64,000 nucleotides of DNA, taken from Thalassobacillus sp. CUG 92003. GTDB taxonomy: Bacteria; Bacillota; Bacilli; Bacillales; Halobacillaceae. The translations under genes were made by a program, and so were the position numbers. Shown piece after piece: positions 51,481-60,211 of this stretch. The notes beneath the pieces are model-generated. The model was not told the origin of the DNA. It did not search any database and saw only the letters and a program-made list of their open reading frames with translations. Each line of letters begins with the position of its first letter. Position 1 is the first letter of the stretch. The stretch spans positions 1 to 64,000 of the forward strand of contig NZ_JABLSJ010000010.1 of NCBI RefSeq assembly GCF_013618635.1. Direction: 5' to 3'.

Positions 51481-52758
51481 ATGAAGAAGAAATATAAACT
51501 GAGAATCATAGGTATACTGGCCTTGTTATTTGTCACGACAAATGCCTTCATGATTTATTTCGATCAGGATAACAAGGTTGAGCAAAAATCCTATATCAAT
51601 GAATGGTCGAAGTCGTTTACGTTTGATTTATACAAAGAGCTCCATACCGAAGGGGTCTTTGCGTCGACTGAAGCAAAACCCGTCTATTTCGATGAAAGCC
51701 TCGGGTCGTTTCAGGAATTTATCACGAGTGAAGGTACAGAAGTCTCAGAGGGAGACGAATTGTATGAGTATGAAGTGAACAACTATGAGCAACAGCAGCG
51801 CAGCCTCGAAGAAAAAGCGGACAGACTGGAAGAAGAGATTTCCGCGATTGAAGACTACATAGATGAAATTGAAAGTTTCACTGTTCCTGAGTCTGAGAAT
51901 GATGACAGGCCTTCGAGTCCGTTTCCAGGGCTGAATGACGACAGCACAGATAACGATACAAATGATGAGGAGAGCCAGGACGAAACATCCACGGTCGATA
52001 CTGAATTCCTCAAAGAAGAAAAACTGGCCCAAAAAGAAATGGAACTTGCTCAAAAAGAAGCAATGCTGACAACGACTGAAAATCAACTCGAATCTCTTGA
52101 GGAAGACGGTCAGACGATCACGGTCGAAAGCCCGGTCAGTGGTGTGGTGACGGAAATCTCAGAAGATCTGCAGGCTCCCCTCATCACGATCAAAGCTACA
52201 TCATTACAAATCGAAGGCGAGCTGAATGAATCAGAACGGAAAGAAGTGGAAGAAGGTCAGACAGTCGAGATCCAAGTGTCGGAAAATGATAACCGAACGA
52301 CTGGTTCACTGGAGACGGTACGCCAGTTCCCTGACGAAGTGTCCGTCAACACCTTCAGTGAATACGGCTTCTCTGTGAATACGGAAGAGTCTTTTGAGGA
52401 GGCCTTGCCAGGCTACCATGCCGAGCTCGATATCATTACCGAAGAAGCTGAAGAGGCAACCGTCGCCTTCAAAAATCTGCTGATTACAGAAGAAGACTTA
52501 TACGCATGGGTGATGACTGAAAACGGCGATCTCGAACGTCGCGTCATTGAAACGGAATTAGAGGAAAATGGACTTGTGGAAGTAACCTCGGGACTGGAGT
52601 CAGGGGAATGGCTGGCTTATACACCTCGAGATGAATTCAGAAACAATGCTCCTTTCTTCACACCGATTGATTTCGACGAACTCTATATCCAGGAATTATT
52701 CGATGTAGATGAAACCACGATGAAGACATACGGCTTATTAGGTCTGCTTGCCCGTTAA
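51481..52758 (+). CDS. Membrane fusion/adaptor protein, YknX-like
   Basis: A 425-residue adaptor with an N-terminal membrane anchor (about residues 7-24), a coiled-coil hairpin region (about 105-205) and a lipoyl/beta-barrel core (TVESPVSGVVTEISEDLQAPLITI). A very acidic linker, DDSTDNDTNDEESQDET, splits the coil. GGTGG lies seven bases upstream. It would couple an ABC exporter to the exterior, but its ATPase and permease partners are not in this window region. Confidence 0.85.
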   Translation: MKKKYKLRIIGILALLFVTTNAFMIYFDQDNKVEQKSYINEWSKSFTFDLYKELHTEGVFASTEAKPVYFDESLGSFQEFITSEGTEVSEGDELYEYEVNNYEQQQRSLEEKADRLEEEISAIEDYIDEIESFTVPESENDDRPSSPFPGLNDDSTDNDTNDEESQDETSTVDTEFLKEEKLAQKEMELAQKEAMLTTTENQLESLEEDGQTITVESPVSGVVTEISEDLQAPLITIKATSLQIEGELNESERKEVEEGQTVEIQVSENDNRTTGSLETVRQFPDEVSVNTFSEYGFSVNTEESFEEALPGYHAELDIITEEAEEATVAFKNLLITEEDLYAWVMTENGDLERRVIETELEENGLVEVTSGLESGEWLAYTPRDEFRNNAPFFTPIDFDELYIQELFDVDETTMKTYGLLGLLAR

Positions 52759-52761
52759 TAA

Positions 52762-52804
52762 ACATCAGGGGTGCCTCGAAAATGCGAGCACCCCTGATGT
52801 TTTG
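52762..52804 (+). terminator. Terminator after the adaptor gene
   Basis: Thirteen-base arms ACATCAGGGGTGC and GCACCCCTGATGT around a 13-base loop, followed by TTTT. Confidence 0.92.
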
Positions 52805-52817
52805 ATATGATCTCTTG

Positions 52818-53558
52818 TTACATGACAATGCCGCCATCGACGTGAAGCACATGGCCATGGATGTAATCAGATTCAGATGAGGCTAAAAATAGATACGCAT
52901 TTGCTATGTCGCGTGGCTTAGCCAGCCGTTGCAGCGGTACCTGCTCCGTCAGTTGCGACAAGATTTTATCCGGAACGCCTTCTACCATGCTCGTTTCTGT
53001 AAAACCCGGTGCTACCGCATTCACGTTGATTCCTTTACGACCTAATTCTTTCGCCCACGTTTTCATCATTCCAAGCACCCCAGCTTTAGCCGCTGCATAA
53101 TTCGTCTGGCCGGGATTTCCATAAGCTCCTGAGACGGAAGAGGTAACGATTACCTTGCCGTGACCCTGCGCACTCATCAGAGGCAAGGCAGCTTGCGTGC
53201 AATGAAATACACCCGTCAGGTTCACATCGATGACCTGCTGAAACTGGTCCGGAGTCATTTTTGACAGCATGGCATCTCGCGTAATCCCTGCGTTATTAAT
53301 GAGAATATCGATGCACCCATACTGCTCCTCTACTGTCGCCATTAACTGATCAACACTTGAGCAATCAGCCACGTTCACCTGGATAAATGAGACGTTTCTG
53401 CCTTCTGCTTCAAACTCGTTTACGCGTTGATTTCCTGTGGTTTCGTCAAAATCGGCCAAAATGACATGTGCGCCTTCATCAGTAAATACGCGCGCGGCCT
53501 CTAATCCGATACCGTTGGCCGCTCCTGTTATAATGGCTACTTTATCCTGCAATCGCAT
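52818..53558 (-). CDS. SDR family 3-oxoacyl-ACP/acetoacetyl reductase
   Basis: A 246-residue classical SDR. The cofactor motif is TGAANGIG, the tetrad is N111-S139-Y152-K156 by pattern (NNAG, SSVSGAYG, YAAAK) and the sequence ADFDE after strand 2 fits NAD specificity. It may be a FabG homologue or an acetoacetyl-CoA reductase. Not in the fatty acid operon, so function is inferred only. Confidence 0.9.
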   Translation of the reverse strand: MRLQDKVAIITGAANGIGLEAARVFTDEGAHVILADFDETTGNQRVNEFEAEGRNVSFIQVNVADCSSVDQLMATVEEQYGCIDILINNAGITRDAMLSKMTPDQFQQVIDVNLTGVFHCTQAALPLMSAQGHGKVIVTSSVSGAYGNPGQTNYAAAKAGVLGMMKTWAKELGRKGINVNAVAPGFTETSMVEGVPDKILSQLTEQVPLQRLAKPRDIANAYLFLASSESDYIHGHVLHVDGGIVM

Positions 53559-53626
53559 GTTAAGCTACTCCTTTACCTTGTAGAAATTGTTCTAATTTCC
53601 AGTCTTGTATTATTCTATCACATTTC

Positions 53627-53710
53627 ATGAGAACGCTAACATAAACGCTAGAATTGGCGCTCATAAAGCAGATACGTTGCAATCTCTTAAGTCTAGTGGG
53701 AGCATAAATA
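53627..53710. repeat. Faint array E with 21 bp period
   Basis: CATAAAC at 53640, CATAAAG at 53662 and CATAAAT at 53703 are spaced close to 21 or its multiples. A degenerate piece lies between. It resembles arrays A and B but is weak. Confidence 0.45.
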
Positions 53711-53746
53711 ATGAAAATATGAAAAAACCTTCAGGGGGCATTATAG

Positions 53747-54745
53747 ATGAAACTAAGTATCCTGGATCAATCTCCTATATTAACAGGGGCCACCCCTGCT
53801 GAGGCTTTACAGCAAACGACAGAGTTGATTCAATTCGTCGATAAGCTGGGGTACCACCGATATTGGGTATCCGAGCACCACAGTACACAAAGTCTCGCCG
53901 GTTCAGCACCTGAAATGTTAGTGGCTCACCTCGCCGCTCATTCCAAACAGATACGTGTCGGCACAGGAGGGGTGTTATTGCCTCACTACAGCTCTTATAA
54001 AATAGCTGAAGCATTCCGTCTGTTAGAAACACTGCACCCCGGGCGAATCGACTTAGGAGTCGGACGCGCTCCCGGCGGTATGCCCAATGTAAATTTAGCC
54101 TTGAATCGTGGAAAATATCCGAATGTAGAAGGATATCCGAAGCAAATCGAAGAACTTATGGATTACCTCCGCGGAAAAGATGCGCAAAATATGGAAGTCT
54201 TCGCCACACCCATTGGCGAAACAGCCCCGCCGATTTGGATGCTCGGTTCAAGCGGGACCAGCGCCCGTCTTTCTGCTGAACTGGGAACTTCTTATTCGTT
54301 CGCACACTTTATCAACGGACACGGCGGCACGCGTGCAATGGATCGTTATATGAACCATTTCACACCTTCCGTTCAGCAACAAGAACCACAAGGAAATGTT
54401 TCGGTGTTTGTCATCTGCGGCGAGTCAATGGAACATGCCGAATATTTGGCATCGAGTCTCGATTTAGCCATTTTGAAAATTGAACAGGGCGGGGTACGCC
54501 ATAGCTTCCCTACCCCCGATGAAGCGCAGCAGTATTCCTATTCGATGTTTGAACGCGAACGTATCCGAGAGAATCGCAGCCGCATGGTGGTTGGCGATCC
54601 TGAACACGTTCAACAAGAATTGACCCGTCTGGCCGAGGCTTATGGTGTTGAAGAAATCATTGTAAACACAATCGTTCACCCTTTTGAAGAACGTTTGAAA
54701 TCCTATGAACGTTTAGCTGGCATTTTTAATCTGCAACCCTCCTAA
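53747..54745 (+). CDS. Luciferase-like flavin oxidoreductase (LLM class)
   Basis: A 332-residue LLM flavin-dependent monooxygenase-like protein. The N-terminal SILDQSPIL and RVGTGGVLLPHYSSYKIAEAFRLLETLHPGRIDLGVGRAPGG are family hallmarks and the last helix carries AYGVEEIIVNTIVHPFEER. It is related to YwcH/YceB. Substrate unknown. No flavin reductase is adjacent. Confidence 0.9.
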   Translation: MKLSILDQSPILTGATPAEALQQTTELIQFVDKLGYHRYWVSEHHSTQSLAGSAPEMLVAHLAAHSKQIRVGTGGVLLPHYSSYKIAEAFRLLETLHPGRIDLGVGRAPGGMPNVNLALNRGKYPNVEGYPKQIEELMDYLRGKDAQNMEVFATPIGETAPPIWMLGSSGTSARLSAELGTSYSFAHFINGHGGTRAMDRYMNHFTPSVQQQEPQGNVSVFVICGESMEHAEYLASSLDLAILKIEQGGVRHSFPTPDEAQQYSYSMFERERIRENRSRMVVGDPEHVQQELTRLAEAYGVEEIIVNTIVHPFEERLKSYERLAGIFNLQPS

Positions 54746-54847
54746 ACTAATAGCTGGCCGTCATGTAGGCGGCCGGCTCTATAACGTTTATGAGTATTTT
54801 GTTAGAGGAAATAGAATCATTAATCCCAATCGAAAGGGGAATCCGTT

Positions 54848-55519
54848 ATGCTTGCATTTGATCACATCGTCGTCGCTTCTCCACAACCCAAAAAGGCAGC
54901 GGAACAGTTTGCAAACCAGCACCGTCTCGTCCATGTCGAAGGCGGCAGACATAGCAATTGGGGAACCTATAACAGCCTATGCCATCTTAGTAATCACGTT
55001 TACATTGAGTGGCTGGGGATCGAACACCCCAATACCGCCAGGCACTCACACAACCCCTTGATCCAACACTTACATCAATCTCTTCAAGACGACCCACATA
55101 CCCGCCCGATTCAGCTGGCATTCAGAACCACTCAATTAGACAACCTGATCCACCATATGAACACAGAAGGCATCGGTTATGCCGGTCCTTTTCCTGGAGA
55201 GCGCCAAAAACCGGACGGCTCGCAGTTAAAATGGCGGATGCTTTTCCCACAGCATAGCTCGTCCCCTGGACTGCTGCCGTTTTTGATTGAATGGGAAGGC
55301 GATCACCTCCCCTCCGACTCAACCGTCGTCAACGATTCCGTCCTTAAAGCAGTTGAGCTAGGTGTGAGTGCCCCGGCACACTCCGTCCAATTGTTCGAGC
55401 AGATTTACCAATTGAAATTTGATTCTGATCGTACTTCTCCAGCGCTTGAAAATGGAAGCTTACGTATAAATGCCGGGTCAGATCTCCGAGTACAATTCAG
55501 CCAGTTTACACTAGAGTGA
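54848..55519 (+). CDS. VOC/glyoxalase-like domain protein
   Basis: A 223-residue protein of the glyoxalase-like (PF13468 type) group. The N-terminus reads FDHIVVASPQPKKAAEQFA and the metal-side residues appear in GGRHSNWGTYNSL and VYIEWLGIE. GAAAGGGG precedes the ATG. Unknown substrate. Confidence 0.85.
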   Translation: MLAFDHIVVASPQPKKAAEQFANQHRLVHVEGGRHSNWGTYNSLCHLSNHVYIEWLGIEHPNTARHSHNPLIQHLHQSLQDDPHTRPIQLAFRTTQLDNLIHHMNTEGIGYAGPFPGERQKPDGSQLKWRMLFPQHSSSPGLLPFLIEWEGDHLPSDSTVVNDSVLKAVELGVSAPAHSVQLFEQIYQLKFDSDRTSPALENGSLRINAGSDLRVQFSQFTLE

Positions 55520-55663
55520 ATCTACTAGTAAGAAAGGAGTATAAAAAATGTAGGCTCGTGCTTTCATATTTGGCTAATTGCAATCTCATTTTTCCCTGAG
55601 AGAAGAGAATACATTCCTCTCCCCCCTTTTCTGCCATTTTAGTGCGAGAAGAAACCTTTTCCC

Positions 55664-55705
55664 ACAAAAAATAGAGGGCTTATCTTTACTGCAGATAAGC
55701 CCTCT
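55664..55705 (-). terminator. Terminator of the HEAT-like protein gene
   Basis: Perfect thirteen-base arms AGAGGGCTTATCT and AGATAAGCCCTCT with a seven-base loop, and on the minus strand a run of six T. Between it and 55520 nothing coding is visible; ATG-TAG with a ribosome site at 55539-55551 looks like a start-stop remnant. Confidence 0.9.
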
Positions 55706-55760
55706 ATCTCGTAAATATAGAATAATATATGAGGTGATTTAACACTCGAATATATGTGTA

Positions 55761-56306
55761 TTACTTCCATATAGCCTTATACTTTTTTTGGTACTTAGTG
55801 TCCTCAACCGTATCGATCAAATTTAATGCAGTTTGTTTAACCGCCTCATCATTAACATGGTCATATATATTTCTCATATTTTGAATGATGTCATTACGAA
55901 TTAACGTGTAATTTTTTTCATGTGTTCCATTTTTAAATCGGTCTGTCATATACTCCATAACCATTTCTTTTTGAGGAGTTCCAGCTATCCCGACTTTCCA
56001 TATTGATTGGAGGCTATGTCTAGCTGTTACAAACTTTTCATCTTTTGTTACCTCCCACAACCTAGGGAAATCTTCCATCATCCTCATCTCTGGATCACTT
56101 TTAGCTAAATTTGCTAAATATTGAGCTGCCCGTGAACGTTGATGGTTATCGGAATGCGTCAAGTCCTCTAATAGTTGATCCCAAACTTCATACGTCCAAT
56201 CAACTTTTTGGTCCGTTTCCTTTAAAATGGTTTGATAGGCTTCAAAACGCTCATCTTTATCACCTGATTTCGATTTTTCAAATGCCAACCTCATTTGGCT
56301 ATCCAT
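55761..56306 (-). CDS. HEAT-repeat-like alpha-helical protein
   Basis: A 181-residue all-helical protein. Helix pairs such as VDWTYEVWDQLLEDLTHSDNHQRSRAAQYLANLAKS and LIRNDIIQNMRNIYDHVNDEAVKQTALNLI look like HEAT/armadillo repeats. The start at 56306 has GGTGGTGG four bases upstream; the frame is open further but without a site. Function unknown. A partner-binding scaffold is a guess. Confidence 0.8.
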   Translation of the reverse strand: MDSQMRLAFEKSKSGDKDERFEAYQTILKETDQKVDWTYEVWDQLLEDLTHSDNHQRSRAAQYLANLAKSDPEMRMMEDFPRLWEVTKDEKFVTARHSLQSIWKVGIAGTPQKEMVMEYMTDRFKNGTHEKNYTLIRNDIIQNMRNIYDHVNDEAVKQTALNLIDTVEDTKYQKKYKAIWK

Positions 56307-56409
56307 TTTTCCACCACCCATAGTTATTTTAAACTTTTTACCTTTAAGACGTAAACGAAACCGACAACTTTCCAGTAAAGAGGCGAAATATAGGTGTTTT
56401 ATGATGGTG

Positions 56410-56793
56410 TTACAGTTGCAATATCTGAATAAGATTGCCGCATGTATCGTCAAAGACAGCTATTGTAACGTCTCCCATTTCGGTCGGCTTCATCGTAAAC
56501 TGTACATCGTTTGCTATTAATCGGTCGTATTCTTTATGAATATCTGCTACGCCAAACATGGTGGCTGGTATGCCATCGTTAAATATCCTTTGCTGATACT
56601 CTTTCGCCGCAGGATGCTCATTCGGTTCTAGTAAAAGCTCAGTCCCTTCCTGTTCCTCGGGAGAAACAAGGGTTAACCATCTAAATTCTCCTGTAGGTAC
56701 GTCATGTTTTTTTACAAACCCGAGTACGTTTGAATAAAATGCCAGTGCTTTTTCCTGGTCATCTACGAATATACTGTTCACAATGATTTTCAA
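56410..56793 (-). CDS. VOC family protein
   Basis: A 127-residue glyoxalase/bleomycin-resistance fold protein. It has the paired beta-alpha-beta-beta-beta pattern (SIFVDDQEKALAFYSNVLGF ... DVTIAVFDDTCGNLIQI). It lies 84 bases downstream of the ArsR gene in the same direction, so it is probably the regulated target. Confidence 0.88.
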   Translation of the reverse strand: MKIIVNSIFVDDQEKALAFYSNVLGFVKKHDVPTGEFRWLTLVSPEEQEGTELLLEPNEHPAAKEYQQRIFNDGIPATMFGVADIHKEYDRLIANDVQFTMKPTEMGDVTIAVFDDTCGNLIQILQL

Positions 56794-56876
56794 AATGATT
56801 CCTCCTTTGATATTTAGTGGAGCTTTAGTAGCGGTCTGGCTTAGACAGAAAAGCAGCTAAGCGTTTTGAGATGTAC

Positions 56877-57152
56877 TTATTCGATCCATCCTTTCAGCAA
56901 ATTTTTAAGTGGTTCGTTAGTAAATATCAATACCCTATATTTCCCCTTTCGTTTCGACATTACGAGCCCCGCATCTTCCAATATAGCCAGGTGTTTGGCT
57001 ATCGCTTGTCGTGAAATGGAGAGTTCGTGCTTCATAATGAGTCGTGCCGTAAGTTCATAAAGTGTTAGCTCATGACGTTCGGAAAGTTCGTCTAACATAA
57101 GCCGCCGGGTTGCGTCACTGAGTGCTTTGAATATAGCGTCTTTATCCTCCAT
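56877..57152 (-). CDS. ArsR-family regulator
   Basis: A 91-residue winged-helix protein. The recognition helix is SISRQAIAKHLAILEDAGLVMSKRKGKYR. The metal-binding ELCVCDL motif of ArsR metal sensors is absent, so this is a non-metal ArsR type, often of the YdfB/YdfF-like group paired with VOC proteins. Its predicted transcript starts within one or two bases of the ATG at 57152, so it may be leaderless; no ribosome site is present. Confidence 0.88.
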   Translation of the reverse strand: MEDKDAIFKALSDATRRLMLDELSERHELTLYELTARLIMKHELSISRQAIAKHLAILEDAGLVMSKRKGKYRVLIFTNEPLKNLLKGWIE

Positions 57153-57159
57153 ATATATA

Positions 57160-57214
57160 ACTATACGCAACCAATAAGTTGCATGTCAAGCACAGTCAAC
57201 TTTTTGGTTGCGTA
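57160..57214 (-). promoter_or_regulatory. ArsR promoter and operator with long inverted repeat
   Basis: Inverted repeat arms 57164-57181 and 57197-57214 (core CGCAACCAA, 18 bases, one mismatch). On the minus strand -35 TTGACA (57184-57189) lies in the loop and -10 TATAGT (57160-57165) overlaps the outer arm, with 18-base spacing. Binding of the regulator to the dyad would block the promoter. Confidence 0.8.
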
Positions 57215-57257
57215 TTATTGGAGGCTGGAGCAGACGTGTAAATCAGAGTTTTTAAAA

Positions 57258-57776
<519 letters not shown>

Positions 57777-57801
57777 TTAATCCTGTGGCTCCTTTCTATA
57801 A

Positions 57802-58254
57802 TTAATAATCCCTTTTGTTTCCCTTCTTAACAAATTCCCACTCTTTTTCTATGTTTGTTCTAACGCGTTGCAGTAGATCGAAAATGGTGTCAACTTCTTT
57901 CTCGGTTAACCCTTCTAAGGCAACAGCGTTGGAATAATCATTTTCTCTTTTTATAAAGGGAAAGACCTTTTTCCCGTTCTCGGTTGGAAAGAGCTTTTTT
58001 ATTTTTTTGTTATGTTCGTCTTCTTTCTTCTCAATAAAGCCATTCATTTCAAGTTTTTTTATAGATCGAGCTGCTGTGGTCCGGTCTACTTTAATCATTT
58101 CCGCAACTTTTTCTTGAATGATCCCTGGGTTTTCACAGATTCTCACAAGGTACAAATACTGCCCTCGCGTGAGCTCGTACTCTTTGAATTCTATGTTACT
58201 GATGGAATCTAACGCTCTTGCTATCATTCCAATTTCACGAAGTATTTCTTTCAT
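57802..58254 (-). CDS. MarR-family regulator
   Basis: A 150-residue MarR protein. The DNA helix region is IIQEKVAEMIKVDRTTAARSIKKLEMNGFIEKKEDEHNKKIKKLF. I start at the ATG at 58254, preceded by GAGGTG. It faces the YczE-like gene and its upstream region holds matching TGTTGCAAAT sites, so it likely controls itself and the neighbour. Confidence 0.88.
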   Translation of the reverse strand: MKEILREIGMIARALDSISNIEFKEYELTRGQYLYLVRICENPGIIQEKVAEMIKVDRTTAARSIKKLEMNGFIEKKEDEHNKKIKKLFPTENGKKVFPFIKRENDYSNAVALEGLTEKEVDTIFDLLQRVRTNIEKEWEFVKKGNKRDY

Positions 58255-58279
58255 CTTATACACCTCAGCACATATTTTT

Positions 58280-58342
58280 GTTGCAAATGCGTCATGTTTA
58301 ACTTTATACTTAACTTACCTTATTATTGTTGTATTTGCAACA
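58280..58342. promoter_or_regulatory. MarR operator-like pair between MarR and YczE-like genes
   Basis: GTTGCAAAT at 58280-58288 and ATTTGCAAC at 58333-58341 face each other. The right site extends to the palindrome TGTTGTATTTGCAACA (58327-58342). They lie between the divergent genes. Confidence 0.65.
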
Positions 58343-58369
58343 TAATTAAACGTAAAGAGGTAGATTAAA

Positions 58370-58954
58370 GTGAATTTTTTCTTTTATGTATTAGGCATTC
58401 TATTATTAACTCTTGGCATTTCTTTCACGATCCAATCTGACCTTGGGACTTCCCCTTTTGATGCACTACTGGTAGGACTATCTATAAATGTAGGGCTGAC
58501 AGTGGGTAGTTGGGAAATCATAATAGCTTTGATTATGATAGCGAGTAATTCATTGTTAATTAAACAGAAACCCGAAGTTTTAGGGTTGGTAACAGCATTC
58601 ATAACGGGGATTAGTATTGATATGTGGCTCTTCTTAATGGCCAATTTTTTCACACCTGATCTATGGTTCAGCAAAGTTGTTTACTTTGGAATCGGCTTAG
58701 TTGTAATCGGTTTAGGAACTGCCATATATTTAAACACAAATTTTGCACCCATCCCGGTGGACCGATTAACGTTAATCATAAAGGAATTAACTCGAACAAA
58801 TATATTTCTTTCGAGGTCATTCATTCACCTCATGTTCTTACTAATGGCCATGTATTTTAGTGGCCCTATTGGCATTGGAACTTTATTAATTGTGTGCTTC
58901 AGTGGTCTAATACTTAACTACTTTATGGATATGACTCAAAAGAGACTAAACTGA
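58370..58954 (+). CDS. YczE/YyaS-type membrane protein
   Basis: A 194-residue membrane protein with five membrane segments of the YczE/YyaS/YitT group. The N-terminus LGISFTIQSDLGTSPFDALLVGLS is a family hallmark. GTG start with AAAGAGG upstream. Function unknown. Control by the divergent MarR is likely. Confidence 0.85.
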   Translation: MNFFFYVLGILLLTLGISFTIQSDLGTSPFDALLVGLSINVGLTVGSWEIIIALIMIASNSLLIKQKPEVLGLVTAFITGISIDMWLFLMANFFTPDLWFSKVVYFGIGLVVIGLGTAIYLNTNFAPIPVDRLTLIIKELTRTNIFLSRSFIHLMFLLMAMYFSGPIGIGTLLIVCFSGLILNYFMDMTQKRLN

Positions 58955-59048
58955 TCTCCAATTCATTAGCTACATTTTAACCACATGAAATGTTTTTAGC
59001 TGCTACACCTTCCTCTATTCGGAATTCATACAACTCATATTAATAATA

Positions 59049-59086
59049 ACAAAGCAGCAACCATAGGTTCGGCTGCTTTGTATTAT
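59049..59086 (+). terminator. Terminator after the YczE-like gene
   Basis: Arms CAAAGCAGC and GCTGCTTTG extended by AACC/GGTT, followed by TATTATT. It fits the plus strand. The stretch 59087-59252 carries no gene. Confidence 0.78.
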
Positions 59087-59204
59087 TCATTTCTACCATA
59101 ATAGGTACCCCCTTATTCGAGAGGCCCCTTCCTATGTTTAAATCGTCTAATGAAAAAAGATTCACTTTTTTTCTAAAAATATCCTTCACTTCACACACAC
59201 TTCA

Positions 59205-59212
59205 TCCGATAT
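59205..59212 (+). promoter_or_regulatory. SigD-like -10 (TCCGATAT)
   Basis: TCCGATAT matches GCCGATAT in seven of eight bases and stands 41 bases ahead of the BMP lipoprotein ATG. A good TAAA at 15 bases upstream is missing, so the evidence is weak, but the next gene is a chemoreceptor, a usual SigD target. Confidence 0.35.
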
Positions 59213-59252
59213 TTATGGTTGTCTGACATCATACTTCGTTGAGGTGAACATT

Positions 59253-60197
59253 ATGAAAAAATTATCCATACTCATCATTGGATTGGTAAGTTTATTAACC
59301 GCGTGCTCTCAAGCCGCGGGTGATCAAGATGATGAAAACATCAGTGCCGGGCTTCTCGTGACAGAAAGCGGTATCGGTGATGACTCTTTTAGCGACTCTG
59401 CATTCAGAGGTCTGGAGCAGGCACGGGATGAACTCGGTATTACGTTTGATTATCGTGAACCCTTAGAAAAAAACTATCAAGAGAAAATGAAGGAACTTAT
59501 TGAGCAGGGTCATGACGTCATCATCGGTCTTGGCTATAATTCTCAAGAAGCTGTAGAAACACTAGCTGAACAACACCCCGATCAAGAATTTGTCTTGATT
59601 GACGCTGTCTCCGAAGCTGACAATGTGACATCGATTACCTTTAAAGAAGATGAAGGGAGCTACTTAATCGGGTTGATCGCCGGAATGAAAACAAAATTCG
59701 ACGTCGTTGGCTTTATCGGGGGCGAGCAAATGCCCGTCGTTGAGAATTTTGAAGCTGGATTTACAGAGGGCGTTCAGGCAGCTAATCCTGATGCCGAAAT
59801 TTTGGTTGAATACGCAGGCACGTTTGATGATGATGCAAAAGGGGCCCAACTCGCCCAGCAAATGATTGACGCAGATGCCGATTATATTTTCCCAGCCGCC
59901 GGATTTACAGGCATAGGTGTATTGAAAAAAGCGCAAGAACAAGGTATTTATTCGTTCGGAGTCGATAGCGATCAATTTTTTGTTGCTGAAGAGGCAGTCG
60001 TAACGTCCATGATGAAAAATATCGATGTGGCTCTATACGACATCATGGAGCAATTGATAGATAATCAGGAGTTGACCGGCGGGCATATACAGCTTGGTGT
60101 TGAAGAAAATGGCGTCAGGCTTGCCCCTATCCGTCTGATTGACCTAACCGCAGACCAACAAGCTCAAATCGATCAAGCTCAAGAAAATAGCGAGTAG
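59253..60197 (+). CDS. BMP-family substrate-binding lipoprotein
   Basis: A 314-residue lipoprotein. The lipobox is LTAC (cysteine 18). The Med/BMP fold shows [44 protein letters not shown] and [11 protein letters not shown]; members bind nucleosides or related ligands. The next gene, 14 bases later, is a chemoreceptor, and no ABC permease follows, so a sensory rather than transport role is suggested. GAGGTG lies upstream of the ATG at 59253. Confidence 0.9.
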   Translation: MKKLSILIIGLVSLLTACSQAAGDQDDENISAGLLVTESGIGDDSFSDSAFRGLEQARDELGITFDYREPLEKNYQEKMKELIEQGHDVIIGLGYNSQEAVETLAEQHPDQEFVLIDAVSEADNVTSITFKEDEGSYLIGLIAGMKTKFDVVGFIGGEQMPVVENFEAGFTEGVQAANPDAEILVEYAGTFDDDAKGAQLAQQMIDADADYIFPAAGFTGIGVLKKAQEQGIYSFGVDSDQFFVAEEAVVTSMMKNIDVALYDIMEQLIDNQELTGGHIQLGVEENGVRLAPIRLIDLTADQQAQIDQAQENSE

Positions 60198-60211
60198 AAA
60201 GGATTAAGACG

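Noticed and set aside
55539-55551. Ribosome site followed by ATG-TAG after the VOC gene
   Set aside because: A good GAAAGGAG is followed by a start codon and an immediate stop. No downstream frame is credible; probably a remnant or chance.
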